Part shown: positions 43,264-53,371 of the stretch, in pieces | Position numbering within the stretch: position 1 is the first letter of the stretch | Layout of the letters: each line of letters starts with the position of its first letter | Origin: Arcobacteraceae bacterium | GTDB lineage: Bacteria > Campylobacterota > Campylobacteria > Campylobacterales > Arcobacteraceae | DNA: 64,000 nt | Reading direction: 5' to 3' | NCBI GenBank assembly: GCA_021107755.1 | Contig: JAIOSF010000025.1 | Span: 1 to 64,000 of the forward strand | Notes under the pieces: model-generated | Database searches by the model: none | What the model saw: the letters and a program-made list of their open reading frames with translations, nothing else | What the model was told of the DNA's origin: nothing | Position numbers and translations under genes: made by a program

Positions 43264-44262
43264 TTATATCTTAAAATGCTTCAATGCGTACATATATGAG
43301 TTTCTTTCATAAGCTGATGGATTATCTGTATGGTTAAGTGAGATACTTCCAATCATTTGATTAATTGACTCATACTCTTTCTCTACCATCCATTGTTCCA
43401 TTTCTAAAAGCATATTATAGAGATATTTTTCCCCTTTTTCTAAAAGTATAGATGCTACTGCAACACTATTAGCACCACTCATCATAGCTTTTAATACATC
43501 TTGTCCAGTTTTTATTCCTGTATTGATACAAAGATCGGCATGAATTTTTTTATAAAGAATTGCACACCATCGTAGTGATTCACTTTTATCTTTTGAGTTT
43601 GTTAGATGAGCATTTTGGATAGCACTTAACTCTTCTAAATCTATATCTACATTTATAGGATTATCAAAAAGTGTTAAACCATTTGCCCCAGCTTCTACAA
43701 ATCTTTTTGCCATACTTGCAGGATTTGTAAAATAAGAGTTCATTTTTACATTTAAAGGGATTGAGATATGCTGTCGTAAGTTTTTAACAGTTTTGATATA
43801 CATATCTTCTATCTCTGCACCACTCATATCAATAGAAGTTGGGATATAAGTGATATTAAGCTCCAAAGCATCTGCCCCAGCTTCTTGTAGTTTTGAACCA
43901 TATTTTATCCAGCCAGCATCACTTACACCATTTAAACTAGCAATAATAGGAAGATCAGTAGATTTTTTTACTTCACTTACAAACTCTAAATAGTGTTCAC
44001 TATCAAGATTGTCAAATTGCATATCAGTAGGAAAATACTCTAAAGCTTCTGCATAACTATCATTTTCTTTATATAAAAAGTGGTCTAATACTTTTTGTTC
44101 ATGATTAATTTGTTCCTCAAATAATGAGTGAAGAACAACAGCAGCTATACCATTATCTTCTAATCGTTTGATACCGCCTAAACTATTTGTAATAGGTGAT
44201 GCTGAAGCTATAACTGGATTTTTAAGTTTAAATCCTAAATAGTTTGTTGTTAAATCAATCAT
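43264..44262 (-). CDS. Dihydroorotate dehydrogenase-like flavoprotein paired with PFOR
   Basis: A 332-aa TIM-barrel flavoprotein of the DHOD-like group (opening LGFKLKNPVIASASPITN; LNVKMNSYFTN near residue 175; INTGIKTGQDVLKAMMSGA near 255). Such genes often sit next to nifJ-type PFOR genes and are not the usual pyrimidine enzyme. I chose ATG at 44260-44262, which overlaps the PFOR stop by 8 bp; the longer frame lies inside PFOR. The role is unknown; electron transfer or repair linked to PFOR is a guess. Confidence 0.82.
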   Translation of the reverse strand: MIDLTTNYLGFKLKNPVIASASPITNSLGGIKRLEDNGIAAVVLHSLFEEQINHEQKVLDHFLYKENDSYAEALEYFPTDMQFDNLDSEHYLEFVSEVKKSTDLPIIASLNGVSDAGWIKYGSKLQEAGADALELNITYIPTSIDMSGAEIEDMYIKTVKNLRQHISIPLNVKMNSYFTNPASMAKRFVEAGANGLTLFDNPINVDIDLEELSAIQNAHLTNSKDKSESLRWCAILYKKIHADLCINTGIKTGQDVLKAMMSGANSVAVASILLEKGEKYLYNMLLEMEQWMVEKEYESINQMIGSISLNHTDNPSAYERNSYMYALKHFKI

Positions 44263-47200
44263 TTTGTAATCCTTTGTTTTCAAATTGATGTTGTAAGTTG
44301 GTGTATCTTTCATAAAGTGTTTTAGCTGCATGAGTTGCTGTATCAAGATAGGTTAATGCAGAGTTTTTATCTATCTTTTCAACCATTTTAAATCGTGTTT
44401 CATTATACATATAATCTTTTACACTGATTTGTGGTCCTTTATAGTCTAAAGTAAGTGGATTTTCCCCTTTTTCTTGAAGCTCTGGATTAAATCTAAAAAT
44501 AGGCCACAATCCACACTCAACAGCTTTTTTCTGTTGCTCCATACCATATCTTAAATCATATCCATGAGCTACACAATGAGAATAAGCTATGATAATTGAT
44601 GGACCATCATATTGTTCAGCTTCCATAAAAGCTTTTACAGTTGCTTTATCATTTGCACCCATAGCAACTTTTGCTACATAAACATTTTGATAATTGATAG
44701 CCATTGAAGCTAAATCTTTTGGTAATCCAGCTTTTCCACCTGCTGCAAATTTAGCAACGGCACCTGTAAGAGTTGCTTTACTTTGCTGTCCACCTGTATT
44801 TGAATAGACTTGTGTGTCAAGTACTAAAATATTGACATTTTTACCACTTGCTAAAACATGGTCTAAACCACCATAACCTATATCATAGGCCCAACCATCT
44901 CCTCCCATAATCCATACAGATTTTTTCACTAAATAATCCACAATAGATTCTAACTCTTTGGCTTTTTCATCATTTGAGATAGTTTTAAGTGACTCTTCTA
45001 GTTGTGAAACTCTTGCTCTTTGAAGATTGATTTGCTCTTCTGTTTTTTGTTCAGCAGCTAAGATTTCATTTACTAAAGTTGTATCAAGCTTTTCTTGTAA
45101 CTCTTCAAGTAAAGTTCTCGCTTTTAAAGTATGACTATCAACAGAGAGTCTAAATCCCAAACCAAACTCTGCATTATCTTCAAATAAAGAGTTTGACCAA
45201 GCAGGTCCTCTTCCACTAGCATCTTTTTTCCAAGGAGTTGTTGGCAAGTTTCCACCATAAATAGAACTACATCCAGTAGCATTTGCTATTAGCATTCTAT
45301 CCCCAAAAAGTTGTGAAGTCAGTTTTACATACGGTGTTTCCCCACAGCCTGGACAAGCACCGCTAAATTCAAACAATGGTTCTAAAAATTGTGACTCTTT
45401 TACATTTGTATGGTCTAGTTGTTCTCTTGGTACATTTGGTAAAGAAAGAAAATAATCCCATTGCTCAATCCCTTCTTCTCTTATAGGAAGTTGTGTTTTC
45501 ATATTGATAGCTTTGAGATTTGTTTGAGATTTGTTTTTTGCAGGACAAGTTTCTACACATAGTTCACAACCAGTACAATCTTCAACGGCAACAGAGATAT
45601 TAAATACATCATTTTCCCCAAAGTTTTTCCCTTTTGCTTTTTTGTAATTAAAACCATCAGGTGCATTTTGCAGTAATGTTTTATCAAATACTTTTGAACG
45701 AATTACAGAATGTGGACAGACCAAAACACATTTGTTACATTGGATACAAGTATCAGCATCCCACACAGGAACCTCTTGTGCTATATTTCTTTTTTCATAT
45801 TGTGTTGTCCCTGTTGGCCAAGTCCCATCTGCTGGTATATCAGAAACAGGAATATCATCACCTTTATATTCTGTTATTTTTTGGATAACATTAGCAACAA
45901 AAGGAGATAACTCACCTTTGAGAACACTTTTAAGTTCAATGTCACTTGAAATTTGTGATGGAACTTTTACTTCAAAAAGATTTTCTAAACTACTATCAAC
46001 AGCAGTATAATTCATTTTTATAATAGAATCACCTTTTTTCCCATAAGTTTTATGAATTGAGTCTTTGATTTTTTCTATCGCTTCCTCTTTTGGAAGTATG
46101 CCACTTATTGCAAAAAAACATGTTTGCATAACAGTGTTGATTCTTGAACCCATGTGGCTTTTTCTAGCTACACTATAAGCATCTATTGCATAAAATTTTA
46201 GTTTTTTATTTACAATTTGTTTTTGTGTAGCTTTTGGTAATCTATCCCAAATCTTCTCTTTTGAATATGGAGTATTGAGTAAAAATGTAGCTCCATCTTT
46301 AGCAATCTCTAATAGATCCAACTTTTCTAAAAAGACCGCTTGATGTACACCTACGAAATCTGCTTTTTGAATCAGATAACTTGATTTAATAGGTTTTGCC
46401 CCAAATCGTAAATGGGAAGTTGTCATAGAACCAGATTTTTTTGAATCATAGACAAAATATCCTTGTGCATAATTCTCTGTTTCCATCCCTATAATTTTTA
46501 TAGAGTTTTTATTTGCACCTACTGTCCCATCACTTCCAAGTCCATAAAATACAGCCTCATATTGGTCACTGTTTTTCATAATAAGATTTTTATCATATTC
46601 TAAACTTGTATTGGTAACATCATCATTGATTCCTATTGTAAAGTGATTTTTAGGAAGTGATTTTCCTAATTCATCAAAAATAGTTTTTATCATACTTGGT
46701 GTAAATTCTTTTGAAGAGATACCATATCGCCCACCTATGATTTTTGGCATAGGAAATGGTAGTTTTTCTTGTGATTCAAAAAGTGCTGTAACTACATCGT
46801 GGTAGAGTGGTTCTCCTGTGCTTCCTGATTCTTTTGTTCTATCTAGAACTGCTATAGCTTGTAGTGTTTTTGGTAAGGAGTCTATAAAACTTTCTACACA
46901 AAATGGAAGTGCTAGTCTTACTTTTATCATACCAACTTTTTCTCCATCTTTTGTAAGATGTTCGATAGTTTCATCAACAGCACTCGCTCCTGAACCCATC
47001 ACAACTATAACTTTTGTAGCATCAAATGCTCCCACATAATCAAAAAGTTTGTAACTTCTTCCTGTTAAAGCAGCAAATTTATCCATCTGTTCTTGGAGGA
47101 TTTTCGGAGTTTCATTATAATATTTATTGACAGTTTCTCGTCCTTGAAAATAAACATCAGGGTTTTGACTTGTACCTCTTAAAATTGGTTTATCAGGTGT

Positions 47201-47824
47201 CATGCCTCTTTGTCTATGAGCATTTACAAGTTGGGTATCAATCATTTGCTTTAATATATTTTCGTTTAAAACCTCGATTTTATTCACTTCATGAGAGGTT
47301 CTAAACCCATCAAAAAAATGCAAAAAAGGGATTCTCGATTGTAAAGAAGCTGCTTGAGAAATAAGCGCAAAATCGTGGGCTTCTTGTACACTGTTTGATG
47401 CCATTAAAGCAAATCCTGTTTGCCTTACACCCATCACATCTTGATGATCTCCAAAGATGGATAAACCTTGCGCTGCTAAACTTCTTGCTGCAACATGAAA
47501 TACTGTAGGTGTTAATTCTCCTGCAATCTTATACATATTTGGTATCATAAGAAGTAAACCTTGAGAGGCTGTAAAAGTTGTGGTTAAACTTCCACATTGT
47601 AAAGCACCATGTACAGCACCACTAGCCCCTCCTTCACTTTGCATCTCATATACTTCTGGAATAGTTCCAAAAATATTTTTCTCTTTTTTTGCACTATAAA
47701 GATCACTAAGTTCACCCATAGGGGATGATGGAGTAATAGGATAGATTGCTATAACTTCATTTATTTTGTGGGCTACTAAAGCAACAGCTTCATTACCATC
47801 GATTGTTTTAAACTCTTTACTCAT
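44255..47824 (-). CDS. nifJ: Pyruvate:ferredoxin (flavodoxin) oxidoreductase, homodimeric type
   Basis: A 1189-aa single-chain PFOR with all domains: N-terminal pyruvate-binding part (IYPITPSSPMGE near residue 25), a central gamma-type region, two 4Fe-4S motifs (CIQCNKCVLVCP near 693 and CTGCELCVETCP near 750), and the C-terminal TPP domain (GGDGWAYDIGYGG near 965, and the Cys of the proximal cluster in GACPGCGE near 825). It turns pyruvate and CoA into acetyl-CoA, CO2 and reduced ferredoxin. It has a near-ideal Pho-box-like promoter. It would carry the carbon from the glycolytic genes of this island onward. Confidence 0.95.
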   Translation of the reverse strand: MSKEFKTIDGNEAVALVAHKINEVIAIYPITPSSPMGELSDLYSAKKEKNIFGTIPEVYEMQSEGGASGAVHGALQCGSLTTTFTASQGLLLMIPNMYKIAGELTPTVFHVAARSLAAQGLSIFGDHQDVMGVRQTGFALMASNSVQEAHDFALISQAASLQSRIPFLHFFDGFRTSHEVNKIEVLNENILKQMIDTQLVNAHRQRGMTPDKPILRGTSQNPDVYFQGRETVNKYYNETPKILQEQMDKFAALTGRSYKLFDYVGAFDATKVIVVMGSGASAVDETIEHLTKDGEKVGMIKVRLALPFCVESFIDSLPKTLQAIAVLDRTKESGSTGEPLYHDVVTALFESQEKLPFPMPKIIGGRYGISSKEFTPSMIKTIFDELGKSLPKNHFTIGINDDVTNTSLEYDKNLIMKNSDQYEAVFYGLGSDGTVGANKNSIKIIGMETENYAQGYFVYDSKKSGSMTTSHLRFGAKPIKSSYLIQKADFVGVHQAVFLEKLDLLEIAKDGATFLLNTPYSKEKIWDRLPKATQKQIVNKKLKFYAIDAYSVARKSHMGSRINTVMQTCFFAISGILPKEEAIEKIKDSIHKTYGKKGDSIIKMNYTAVDSSLENLFEVKVPSQISSDIELKSVLKGELSPFVANVIQKITEYKGDDIPVSDIPADGTWPTGTTQYEKRNIAQEVPVWDADTCIQCNKCVLVCPHSVIRSKVFDKTLLQNAPDGFNYKKAKGKNFGENDVFNISVAVEDCTGCELCVETCPAKNKSQTNLKAINMKTQLPIREEGIEQWDYFLSLPNVPREQLDHTNVKESQFLEPLFEFSGACPGCGETPYVKLTSQLFGDRMLIANATGCSSIYGGNLPTTPWKKDASGRGPAWSNSLFEDNAEFGLGFRLSVDSHTLKARTLLEELQEKLDTTLVNEILAAEQKTEEQINLQRARVSQLEESLKTISNDEKAKELESIVDYLVKKSVWIMGGDGWAYDIGYGGLDHVLASGKNVNILVLDTQVYSNTGGQQSKATLTGAVAKFAAGGKAGLPKDLASMAINYQNVYVAKVAMGANDKATVKAFMEAEQYDGPSIIIAYSHCVAHGYDLRYGMEQQKKAVECGLWPIFRFNPELQEKGENPLTLDYKGPQISVKDYMYNETRFKMVEKIDKNSALTYLDTATHAAKTLYERYTNLQHQFENKGLQND

Positions 47825-47852
47825 AGAAAATCCTCGTAATGATATTGGAAGT

Positions 47853-47885
47853 ATTATAAGAGATTACTATTACATTTTAATTACA
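47853..47885 (-). promoter_or_regulatory. Pho-box-like promoter of the PFOR operon
   Basis: Minus strand: TGTAAT (47885-47880), 5 bp, TGTAAT (47874-47869), 10 bp, TATAAT (47858-47853). This is the best match in the window: two perfect half-sites and a perfect -10. The predicted leader is about 22 nt and includes a GAGGA ribosome site. Confidence 0.78.
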
Positions 47886-48038
47886 CTTTGACAAATTAAC
47901 TGATGACTTTACTACCTCTTATTATACTTATGTGAAAGCTTTTAGATAAAAAACTTAATGTCATCATTTTACAACTAGTTTTCTTAAGAATTAAAAAATT
48001 ATATTTAGTTAATAAGTAAAATTGAATACTTAATTTGT

Positions 48039-48860
48039 TTAGTTTTTTGTATATAGAAGTTTTGAGCCTTGAAGAGAACCCTCTTGTAGTTGTGAAAGAG
48101 TAATATTTAAACTTTCTCTTTGGAAAGCACTTTTAGTGAATTGTTCTTCTAAAAAACTTTTGATATTTTCATTTTTTCCAACACTTCCACCTAAAACCAA
48201 ATTATTAAAATCAAAGAGATTTAGGCTTGAATGAAATGCATATTCTAAACCATGATAAAAATTTTCTATAATAATTTTTGCTTTATAGTCATCAAAAGAT
48301 TCTAATAAATCTAATCTTCTGTATTTTGATTCGATATTAAAATAATCACACCAATTTTCAATAGCATTTCCACTCACATAGAGTTCTAAACAGTCCTCTC
48401 TACCACAGCCACATTTAAAAGGGGATTTTTTAAAAGGGATATGTCCTATCTCTCCGCTTTTATTATTTGCACCTTTGATTAATCTATTATTATCAATAAA
48501 GGCACTGCCAAAACCTGTTCCTATATAAAAAACTGCTAGAGAACTTACTTGTAAAGCATTATGTTCAGCCAAAGCTGCACAATTTAAATCATTGTCAATA
48601 GCTAAGGGGATATTATATGTTTCTTTTATATATTTTTTCACAGCAAAGTTTTGTGTATTTGTGTTTGGAGAAGAGATGATTTTCCCATTTTGTACAATTC
48701 CTGCAAAAGATATACCAATATATGATATATCTGAATGTTTTTGTATCATCTCATCAAGAAATTTTTTTAAATCTATATTATCACTATTGAGTGTTTTGAT
48801 TTTAGAGTCATTGAGTTGATATCTAAAATGAGTACCACCAAAATCAATATAAAGATTCAT
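48039..48860 (-). CDS. ROK-family glucokinase
   Basis: A 273-aa ROK kinase. It has the N-terminal ATP loop (YIDFGGTHFRY), IDNDLNCAALAEH near residue 95 with the catalytic Asp, YIGTGFGSAFI near 117, and the zinc motif CGCGREDCLE near 150. It phosphorylates free glucose released from glycogen or maltodextrins. It follows glycogen synthase by 1 bp and is the last gene of an eight-gene run that may begin at GAPDH. Another sugar substrate is possible. Confidence 0.85.
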   Translation of the reverse strand: MNLYIDFGGTHFRYQLNDSKIKTLNSDNIDLKKFLDEMIQKHSDISYIGISFAGIVQNGKIISSPNTNTQNFAVKKYIKETYNIPLAIDNDLNCAALAEHNALQVSSLAVFYIGTGFGSAFIDNNRLIKGANNKSGEIGHIPFKKSPFKCGCGREDCLELYVSGNAIENWCDYFNIESKYRRLDLLESFDDYKAKIIIENFYHGLEYAFHSSLNLFDFNNLVLGGSVGKNENIKSFLEEQFTKSAFQRESLNITLSQLQEGSLQGSKLLYTKN

Positions 48861-48861
48861 T

Positions 48862-50289
48862 TTATGACTCGTAAAGTTCTATATACTTTTTAGAAGATTG
48901 TTTCCAAGAGTGATCAACTTTCATATTATGTTTTGATATTTTCTCAAATTTTTTATGATTTCCATAGAGTGATAATGCTTTTGCAATAGCATGCATAAAC
49001 CAAAAAATATTATGTTCTTCATAAGTGATACCAATCCCCATATAGCCTTTTAAAGCAGTATAATCAATATCTGTAAAGTCTGTTACACTATCTTTTAGTC
49101 CACCAGTTTTAGCAACAATTGGTACAGTTCCATATTTCATACAAATCATCTGATTTAAACCACAAGGTTCAAATAAAGATGGCATCACTAAAAAATCTGC
49201 CCCAGCATACATTTTTCTAGCAAAAGACTCATCATATCCCACTTTGATATACACATTTGGATAACTAACAGAGATATTATTAAATACAGTATTATAGTGC
49301 TCTTCACCACTTCCAAGAACTATAAAATTTGCTTCAAAATCTTTGAAAAAGTTAAAGTTTTCTATTAAAAGTTCAATCCCTTTTTGATGTGTAAATCTCC
49401 CTATAAATACAAAAAGAGGTTTATCACATTCTACAAATCCTATCTCTTTTAAAAGTTGTTGTTTATTTTCATCTTTACTTTCATAGGTTTTAACCCCAAA
49501 GTTTTTATAAATCATATCATCTTTTTTAGGATCAAATATCTCATAACTAATCCCATTTAAAATACCTTGCAGTTTATAGCTATTAGCTTTTAAAACATCA
49601 TCTAAATCATTTCCAAAAAGTGGTGTTTGGATTTCAGCTGCATATGTAGGACTCACTGTTGTAACATGATCACTATAAAATATACCAGCTTTTAAAAAGT
49701 TAACTTGATCATGATACTCCAAAGCTTCTGGTCTAAAACACTCTTCCCAACTTATATTTAAAGCAGACATAACATCTTTAGGAAATACACCTTGGTAAGC
49801 TAAGTTATGGATAGTAAGTATAATTTTCTGTGATAATTGATATTGAGTTTTAGCTAGCAACGCTATAAGTGAAGTTTGCCAATCATTTAAATGAATCACA
49901 TCAATATCCAAAGGCATTTGTAACATAACCTCAATACACGCATAACTAAAAAGTCCAAATCGCAAAGCATTATCACCAAAATCACCAAAATCATCAAAAT
50001 ATAAACCATCTCTATCACATAAAATTGGATTATAGATAAAAAGTTCATATTTGTTTTTAGTGTTTATAAAAAGGTCAAACTGATGCACAACACCATCTAG
50101 TGTATAATCAAAAGTTAAATTTGCATATTCAATATTAAACTTTTCTCTATTGATTGTTTGATATAAAGGAAGTAGTGTATAAACCTTCTCTTTTTTTCGT
50201 AAGGCTTCTGGTAAACTTTGAGCGACATCAGCAAGACCTCCTGTTTTTGCGTATGGATACATCTCACTTGTACAAAATAATATTTTCAT
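48862..50289 (-). CDS. glgA: Glycogen synthase (GT5)
   Basis: A 475-aa GT5 glycogen synthase. KTGGLADV at residues 15-22 binds the nucleotide sugar, and the C-terminal half has FIGRFTHQKG near 296, PSLFEPCGL near 373 and the TGGLKDSV block near 398. It adds glucose from ADP-glucose (or UDP-glucose) to glucan chains. No clear glgC is in the window, so the donor may come from the nucleotidyltransferase-PMM protein two genes upstream of the GalT-like gene. Confidence 0.93.
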   Translation of the reverse strand: MKILFCTSEMYPYAKTGGLADVAQSLPEALRKKEKVYTLLPLYQTINREKFNIEYANLTFDYTLDGVVHQFDLFINTKNKYELFIYNPILCDRDGLYFDDFGDFGDNALRFGLFSYACIEVMLQMPLDIDVIHLNDWQTSLIALLAKTQYQLSQKIILTIHNLAYQGVFPKDVMSALNISWEECFRPEALEYHDQVNFLKAGIFYSDHVTTVSPTYAAEIQTPLFGNDLDDVLKANSYKLQGILNGISYEIFDPKKDDMIYKNFGVKTYESKDENKQQLLKEIGFVECDKPLFVFIGRFTHQKGIELLIENFNFFKDFEANFIVLGSGEEHYNTVFNNISVSYPNVYIKVGYDESFARKMYAGADFLVMPSLFEPCGLNQMICMKYGTVPIVAKTGGLKDSVTDFTDIDYTALKGYMGIGITYEEHNIFWFMHAIAKALSLYGNHKKFEKISKHNMKVDHSWKQSSKKYIELYES

Positions 50290-50303
50290 TTTTAACCCCT
50301 TTA

Positions 50304-51278
50304 TTAACTCTCTTTTAAAATTTCTGCTGCTGTTTCTGGTAAAAAAGTATTCACCATTATATCTGTATCTAACTCAAATCCAGCCGTCTTATAAAGTCGA
50401 GGTAAAATTTCTATATGAAAACGATTTGAGTTTGTAGAAGATTGTATATCTCCATTTTTAATAAGCATATTAAAATCTGGTTTTCCCAAAGCAGACTTAA
50501 GTTTTAAAAAACAAAAACTGATAACTTCACTTAATGAATAGATATCCACATCAGTAAAATCAATTAATGAGGTGAGGTTTTTTTTAGCAACAATAGTTAT
50601 CTCAAAAGGATATCGAGATGCATAAGGACAATAGGCTATAAAAAAGTTATTTTCGAATAATATAGCTTTTTTAAAACTTTTTTCATCAGCAATCAAATCA
50701 TCAAAAAAATCTCTTTCTGTATCAGTTTTGTATTTTTCATAAAATTGTAATGCTTTATGTGTAGTTTTAGGAATAAATGGAGTTGCAATAAGTTGAGAAT
50801 GGGAATGATGTATAGTAGCACCACCATTTTCACCATAGTTTTTAAATATTGAAAAATATTTGATTCTGGTATCTTTTTTTAAATCTTTTAGTCGTAAGCG
50901 TATAATTGAGAAATAGTCAAAAAATTCATCTACATTAAAATCAAACATCTGTTTTGTGTGACTTGGTGTTTCGATGATAACTTCATGAGCACCAAAACCA
51001 CTTTTATTTTCAAAACAGCCATTTTTATATGATTTTGGTTCTTGTTCTATTGAAAGTGCATTGTAAAGGTTTGCAACTATTCGACATCTCCACTGTTTAT
51101 CATTCCCAATTCTTGCCAGTTCATTTGGTGTTTTTGATTCATTTCCTAACTCAAATGGACAACTTTTAATATCTTGTATAGTTGTATTAGAAGTGCTGAA
51201 GTTTGTTGGTCTTTTTGCACGGTTTGGTGCAAATAGTATCCAATGTTGCGTAAGTTTGTTATATCTAAATTCTGACAT
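50304..51278 (-). CDS. GalT-like hexose-1-phosphate nucleotidylyltransferase
   Basis: A 324-aa GalT-family (HIT superfamily) protein. The active site is HHSHSQ near residue 160, preceded by NYGENGGATI, and a second His pair occurs near the C-terminus (NRFHIEILPR). The motif reads HSH rather than the HPH of classical GalT. It sits between a GH57 amylase gene and glgA, far from any other galactose gene. I therefore think it may act on ADP- or UDP-glucose and glucose 1-phosphate in glycogen turnover, as ADP-glucose phosphorylases do. That is inference. Confidence 0.78.
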   Translation of the reverse strand: MSEFRYNKLTQHWILFAPNRAKRPTNFSTSNTTIQDIKSCPFELGNESKTPNELARIGNDKQWRCRIVANLYNALSIEQEPKSYKNGCFENKSGFGAHEVIIETPSHTKQMFDFNVDEFFDYFSIIRLRLKDLKKDTRIKYFSIFKNYGENGGATIHHSHSQLIATPFIPKTTHKALQFYEKYKTDTERDFFDDLIADEKSFKKAILFENNFFIAYCPYASRYPFEITIVAKKNLTSLIDFTDVDIYSLSEVISFCFLKLKSALGKPDFNMLIKNGDIQSSTNSNRFHIEILPRLYKTAGFELDTDIMVNTFLPETAAEILKES

Positions 51279-51286
51279 TAATCACC

Positions 51287-53371
51287 CTATATATACCAAT
51301 TATTTAAATCTAAGTCTTCTATCTCAATGGTAAAGTTACCATATAAAGGAAATGATTGAAGAGTTGAATTATTTTCTATTATAAAAAATTTAAAATCTAT
51401 TTTTTGACCTATTATAATATCTTTTTGTAAAATTTCTAATTCAATATTATCATTTACATTACATGCAAAGAGTGTTATATCATCTTTTGTTATAGTTTGT
51501 GTAGGTTTTTGTAGCTCTATTTCAAATTCAATAGTATTGATTACTATTTTTAAAATAGTATTTTTCTTTAGTTTTTTAAAACTACCATCAAAAAAGATAT
51601 ATAGCCTCTCTTTACAATACCCATATCTCACATGTTTTACAATACTTTTTGTAGAATCCATTACTGAAAACTCTTTTTTAATATCAATAAGTCCTGAGTT
51701 AAGCCATTCAAAATAATCACTTTTGAGCCCATCAATTTTAGGATAGATGAAATTTATAGGTTTTGTATAAAAACTATTTTTTTGATGTGTTTGTATTATA
51801 GGTGTTAATATTTTCTGTGGGATATCAACATTTAAATACTGAAAAATATTTATAAGATGTTTTCTAAAAAGCTCATCAAATTCTTTAGCTTGAATAGTAA
51901 AATGGTCATCCCCATACCACCAAAACCAATCACTTCCAAGTGCTATCATAAACTCGTTTTCAATTAACTCAAGAGTTTGAGGATCAAGTGTATCTTTTAC
52001 TTTATTGAATTCTTGTTGTGTGATATCAAGAAGCTCCCAAGCTTTGTTTTTCTCACCACTTCCTATCCAGATATCAAAGTTTCCATTTATCCAACTTCCC
52101 GTTGCTAATTTAGAAATATTGACAGTTGTGATTTCATTATTATTGGTTATCTCATCCATTGTAACTGTTTGTAACCATGGTGTCTTTTCAAAAAGAGTAT
52201 AAAGTTCATTAAAAAACTCCCAACCATTATTTGGAAAAAACTCCCAAGCATTTTCCCCATCTAATATAATATTCACCAATGGTGAAAAATTACAATTATC
52301 ATAAATATTTTTCAAATGTTGTACAAACTCAATAGCTGCATTTTTTGGATCTTTTTGACTATAATCAAAACCAATTGCATCACTTAAATGATGATCTCTA
52401 AATCGTACTTGAATATCACCATTTGAAGTGGATAAGTTATAGTTTTTATAAATATTGAGTTTTGTATTATTATTTAGAGTTTTGTAAAGTATCTCTTCAT
52501 CTGTACAGAACCACTGTAGATTATTTTGTGCAAAAAGCTCCGCTGTTTGAAAATTCACACTCCCCTCTGCTGGCCAAAATCCAGATGGTTTTTTCCCAAA
52601 TAGTTTTTCAAAATACTCAATAGCATATTGGGTATTTTTCACCCCAAATTCTTGAAAATCGCAAGTGATATTTGGTAAAGTTACATTTGGTTTTGCCTCT
52701 TGAGCACTTTTAGTATCAAAAAGTAAAGGAGTGATTGGGTGATAGTATGGGGTAGTACAAAGTGTAATTTTTCCATCTTTATCAAGCTCTTTATAAAAAT
52801 CTAAAATTGTTGGTAAAAAAAGTATAAGTTCATTAAGAAGTTCATGTTTATCTTCTTGAGTAAAGTATTGCTTTTTTTCTAAAAGTTTTTGTACAGTATA
52901 GTTATTTTGTCGTAAATAATTTCCACACCAAGATAATAGAAATAATACCTCTAAATCTATTAATTCATTGGATGAAAAATCAGATATAGTATTATGTACT
53001 TTATATCTAAGATATAATTCATAGTATCTTTTAAAAGGTTTTATCATGTTGTGTTCATTTGATAAAAAGAGATAACTTTGTAGATACTCTATATCATTTT
53101 TTGTTAAATTTGAAACATCAATTTTTAATGTTTCAAGAAGTTTATCATTTGCTGTATGATTTATATAAGATAGTATTTGAGATATTAAAGAGGGTACAAG
53201 ATTATATGTAGCTTTTAGGTTTTTAAATTTTGAACCATACCAAGGTAGATCGTAATAATCTTTTATAGCATGTAAAAACACCCAAGGCATAAGAGTAGTA
53301 TCCTCTTTATCATCTTTGTAGTAGGGTTGGTGCATATGCCATAAAAAGGCAAGTTTTAATGTTTTATTCAC
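51287..53371 (-). CDS. GH57 alpha-amylase-like protein
   Basis: A protein of about 694 aa with the GH57 start LAFLWHMHQPYY. The catalytic Glu is in SGFWPAEGSVN and the Asp in ILDGENAWEFFPNNG, followed by a helical domain and a C-terminal beta-rich part. I chose GTG at 53369-53371, which overlaps the stop of the upstream gene by 8 bp; the longer frame lies inside that gene. It probably cuts alpha-1,4-glucan inside the cell, since there is no signal peptide. It lies 8 bp before the GalT-like gene. Confidence 0.82.
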   Translation of the reverse strand: MNKTLKLAFLWHMHQPYYKDDKEDTTLMPWVFLHAIKDYYDLPWYGSKFKNLKATYNLVPSLISQILSYINHTANDKLLETLKIDVSNLTKNDIEYLQSYLFLSNEHNMIKPFKRYYELYLRYKVHNTISDFSSNELIDLEVLFLLSWCGNYLRQNNYTVQKLLEKKQYFTQEDKHELLNELILFLPTILDFYKELDKDGKITLCTTPYYHPITPLLFDTKSAQEAKPNVTLPNITCDFQEFGVKNTQYAIEYFEKLFGKKPSGFWPAEGSVNFQTAELFAQNNLQWFCTDEEILYKTLNNNTKLNIYKNYNLSTSNGDIQVRFRDHHLSDAIGFDYSQKDPKNAAIEFVQHLKNIYDNCNFSPLVNIILDGENAWEFFPNNGWEFFNELYTLFEKTPWLQTVTMDEITNNNEITTVNISKLATGSWINGNFDIWIGSGEKNKAWELLDITQQEFNKVKDTLDPQTLELIENEFMIALGSDWFWWYGDDHFTIQAKEFDELFRKHLINIFQYLNVDIPQKILTPIIQTHQKNSFYTKPINFIYPKIDGLKSDYFEWLNSGLIDIKKEFSVMDSTKSIVKHVRYGYCKERLYIFFDGSFKKLKKNTILKIVINTIEFEIELQKPTQTITKDDITLFACNVNDNIELEILQKDIIIGQKIDFKFFIIENNSTLQSFPLYGNFTIEIEDLDLNNWYI

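Noticed and set aside
44263-44346. Longer N-terminus of the DHOD-like protein
   Set aside because: It lies in another frame of the PFOR 3' end, and the family sequence begins at the ATG at 44260-44262.
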